Positions 61,995 through 64,000 of a stretch of DNA of 64,000 nucleotides are shown here, one piece after another. The number at the start of each line of letters is the position of its first letter. Position 1 is the stretch's first letter. A program made the translations under genes and the position numbers. Location: the NCBI RefSeq assembly GCF_009873495.1, contig NZ_CP046703.1:6600501-6664500 (forward strand). Direction: 5' to 3'. A model generated the notes under the pieces. That model made no database searches, was not told the DNA's origin, and saw only the letters and a program-made list of their open reading frames with translations. The DNA comes from Nostoc sp. ATCC 53789. GTDB lineage: Bacteria > Cyanobacteriota > Cyanobacteriia > Cyanobacteriales > Nostocaceae.

Positions 61995-63197
61995 ATGCTT
62001 AACTCAATCAATGAAGCCAAACAAGATAATAAACACTTGCATAGAGGGCTTTTTGAAGAAGACCTGATTTATCAATGCTCCAATTTTGATGTAGGTGAGG
62101 GCGGAGGTGTTGAAACTTATTTAGCTTCTCTGTTTGAACATCGACCACCTGAAGTTAGCGATCGCGTGATAAAATCGCTCAAGGGAGTTGACCAAAGCCA
62201 ATTCAAGCTGCTGCACATCCACAGCCCAGATTTACTATTGCAGCTTACAGGCGAATGTCCCACTGTCTTTAGTGTTCATAATCACTCATTGTACTGTCCT
62301 AGTGGCACAAAGTATTTAGCAGGGCAACGGACAATCTGCGATCGCAACTTTTCTTACTTAGGTTGTACTTGGGGTAAGTTAGTAGATAAATGTGGTAGCC
62401 GTAGACCGTTAAGAACTCTTAAAGAACTTCAAATTACTCATCAGTTATTAGATACCTTAAAAAAGGTAAAAATTACTTTTGTCGCTAATAGCGAATACGT
62501 GCGTCAAGAGTTGATTAAAAACGGTGTACCTTCTGAGCAAACTGTAACGCTACACTGTGGTATCTCTGTACCGCAAATAAAGACCGCTCCCCTGAGCTTA
62601 GAAGTTCATCAAAATCATAGAATTTTATTTGTTGGCCGCATTGTTTCTGATAAAGGTCTGGAATGGCTGCTTAAAACCTTAATACATACAAATCCGCAAA
62701 TTCAACTTGATATTGCAGGAGAAGGTTGGGAACGGCCCCGGTTAGAAAAGTTAGCAAACACACTCGGATTAAGTAATCGGATCACTTGGCATGGTTGGTG
62801 CGATGCTGACAAGATCAATCAACTTTATCAACAGTGTTTTGCAGTCATCTTTCCTAGTGTCTGGCCTGAACCTGCCGGTCTTGTAACACTAGAAGCATAC
62901 TCTAATTATCGACCTGTAATTGGTAGTGCAGTGGGAGGGATTCCAGAACATTTACGAGATGGAGAAACAGGTATTCTTGTTCCAGGTAATGATATCAAAA
63001 AGCTAGTTGATGCTATTCATTATTTGGATGAAGATTATCAAAAAAGTCGGCAGATGGGCGAACAAGGTCATGCTTTGTTGATGAAAGAATTTACAATGGC
63101 TGCTCATGTAAATAATCTGCGAACAATTTATGAAAAAACAATAGCTGACTTCCCTTCGAGAACGAAAAAATTATATAGTATTTCTCAAGTGAAATAA
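61995..63197 (+). CDS. Glycosyltransferase family 4
   Basis: 400 residues. GT-B fold: GEGGGVETYLASLFEHRPPE (glycine loop), LLHIHSPDLLLQL and VFSVHNHSLYCPSG in the N-terminal domain, LFVGRIVSDKGLEWLLKTL opening the C-terminal domain, DIAGEGWERPRLEKLANTLG, and the donor site PEPAGLVTLEAYSNYRPVIG with the E-x7-E spacing. An internal Cys cluster (about residues 97-135; CPSG, ICDR, LGCTW, KCGSR) is seen in a subset of GT4 enzymes and could bind metal. It is a membrane-associated sugar transferase for repeat-unit assembly; the donor is unknown. Confidence 0.92.
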   Translation: MLNSINEAKQDNKHLHRGLFEEDLIYQCSNFDVGEGGGVETYLASLFEHRPPEVSDRVIKSLKGVDQSQFKLLHIHSPDLLLQLTGECPTVFSVHNHSLYCPSGTKYLAGQRTICDRNFSYLGCTWGKLVDKCGSRRPLRTLKELQITHQLLDTLKKVKITFVANSEYVRQELIKNGVPSEQTVTLHCGISVPQIKTAPLSLEVHQNHRILFVGRIVSDKGLEWLLKTLIHTNPQIQLDIAGEGWERPRLEKLANTLGLSNRITWHGWCDADKINQLYQQCFAVIFPSVWPEPAGLVTLEAYSNYRPVIGSAVGGIPEHLRDGETGILVPGNDIKKLVDAIHYLDEDYQKSRQMGEQGHALLMKEFTMAAHVNNLRTIYEKTIADFPSRTKKLYSISQVK

Positions 63198-63256
63198 GCT
63201 TAGTTTGCTCCAAAGGTGCATCTTTTATCTATCTATTAAATATAAAGGAAAAAAAT

Positions 63257-64000
63257 ATGTCATTATCTCAAGAATGCCAACAGCCTTTAGTCAGCGTTAT
63301 TATCCCTACCTATAACCGACCAGACTATCTCAAGCAAGCGATCGCTAGTGCTATTAAACAGACTTATCAAAATATCGAAATTATTGTTTCAGATAATTGC
63401 AGTCCAGAAAATCCTCAAGCACTTGTGGCATCTTTTGGTGACTCACGCATCAGATTTTGGCGACATCAACAAAATGTAGGTATGCTTGCTAATCAGCAGC
63501 ATGGGTTCAAGATGGCACGAGGTAAATATGTTGCTAGTCTTCATGATGATGATATATGGAATGAAGACTTTCTAGCAAAGCTTGTACCAGTTCTCGAAGC
63601 AAATCCTGAGTTAATTCTCGCTTTTTGTGACCAATATATCATAGATGCAAATGGCATAATTGATAATGCTGGGACTGAAAAAAATACACGCGGTTATCAG
63701 CGAGATCAACTCAAAGAAGGAATTTATCAACCTTTCTATAAAGTTGGATTGGTAGATAAAAGTATCCCTACTGCTGCATCTTGTTTGATTCGCAATAATC
63801 TGGTTGATTGGGATAGTATTCCTCCAGAAGTTGGCGGAATGTGGGATTTATATTTAACTTACCTGTGTTGTATATCGGGTTATGGCGCTTACTACTATCC
63901 AGAAAGACTGACGCGATATCGCGCTCATGAGCAAACTGATACTATGCTCAGTGGTAGTCGAGATGTGCAGGCAAAAATCCGCAAAGCTAAAAGCGAAATG
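63257..64000 (+). CDS. Family 2 glycosyltransferase (cut by right window edge)
   Basis: 248 codons from ATG 63257 (AAAGGAA upstream) to the edge, with no stop in the window. LVSVIIPTYNRPDYLKQAIA, IIVSDNCSPENPQAL and the metal-binding SLHDDDIW are the GT2 landmarks. CCISGYGAYYYPERLTRYRAH fits the acceptor-side loop of the family. The missing C-terminus prevents judging any membrane helix. It continues the HEP-type cluster. Confidence 0.92.
   Translation, partial: MSLSQECQQPLVSVIIPTYNRPDYLKQAIASAIKQTYQNIEIIVSDNCSPENPQALVASFGDSRIRFWRHQQNVGMLANQQHGFKMARGKYVASLHDDDIWNEDFLAKLVPVLEANPELILAFCDQYIIDANGIIDNAGTEKNTRGYQRDQLKEGIYQPFYKVGLVDKSIPTAASCLIRNNLVDWDSIPPEVGGMWDLYLTYLCCISGYGAYYYPERLTRYRAHEQTDTMLSGSRDVQAKIRKAKSEM

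Overview
The window comes from a filamentous, heterocyst-forming cyanobacterium of the Nostoc/Anabaena type. The evidence is the many GCGATCGC (HIP1) octamers, arrays of CCCAATG/GGGGAAT-type heptamers between genes, a Tab2/Atab2-family gene, a PatA-like regulator, and a gene order from 43.2 kb to the right edge that matches the heterocyst envelope polysaccharide (HEP) island of Anabaena sp. PCC 7120. No rRNA, tRNA, CRISPR array, transposase or integrase was recognised. The species is not determined.

Region 1 (about 2.1-29.0 kb) is a complete-looking but split contractile injection system (CIS, phage-tail-like; eCIS or thylakoid-anchored tCIS type). The minus-strand arm (8875 down to 2116) encodes the tube cap/terminator, sheath, two gp19-type tube proteins, two tail-assembly-chaperone-like paralogues, a DUF6760-like small protein with no normal start codon, and an FHA protein whose C-terminus is a degenerate methylglyoxal-synthase fold. 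The plus-strand arm (16201-29024) encodes a small protein, a third gp19 protein, a 1112-residue repeat-rich protein with a tape-measure-like motif, a Cis7-like protein, the VgrG-like spike, PAAR-like tip, gp25, baseplate J (gp6), tail protein I and a DUF4159-like protein. Between the arms lie a histidine kinase/response regulator pair, a membrane pseudokinase fused to a PstS-like binding domain, a zinc-ribbon/FHA protein, and a DUF4157 (HELTH) effector candidate on the opposite strand. No Afp15-type AAA+ ATPase, canonical tape measure or tail fibre is present. A CHASE2-kinase gene runs off the left edge.

Region 2 (29.3-42.9 kb) is a mixed stretch. It holds a radical-SAM/TcmP three-Cys-motif pair, a MazEF-type toxin-antitoxin operon with a palindromic putative operator, a Tab2-family gene, a YciI-family gene, pheT, a remnant VapB antitoxin, a PatA-like response regulator, and a vWA-PP2C-kinase/TPR operon (TerY-P triad type).

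Region 3 (43.2-64.0 kb, all plus strand) is the HEP-island-like cluster. Its nucleotide-sugar genes are rfbF, an epimerase, a C-methyltransferase, rfbC and a SAF-domain oxidoreductase. It also has an L-2-hydroxyglutarate oxidase-like flavoenzyme, a PhyH-type dioxygenase, several glycosyltransferases, a Wzz/BY-kinase, a HepC-like sugar transferase without its catalytic Asp-Glu dyad, the HepA ABC exporter, and a final glycosyltransferase cut by the right edge. Together these would make activated sugars, assemble the envelope polysaccharide and export it.

Functions are inferred by reading translated sequence against remembered families; no database search was run. Where a start differs from the longest reading frame, the reason is given.
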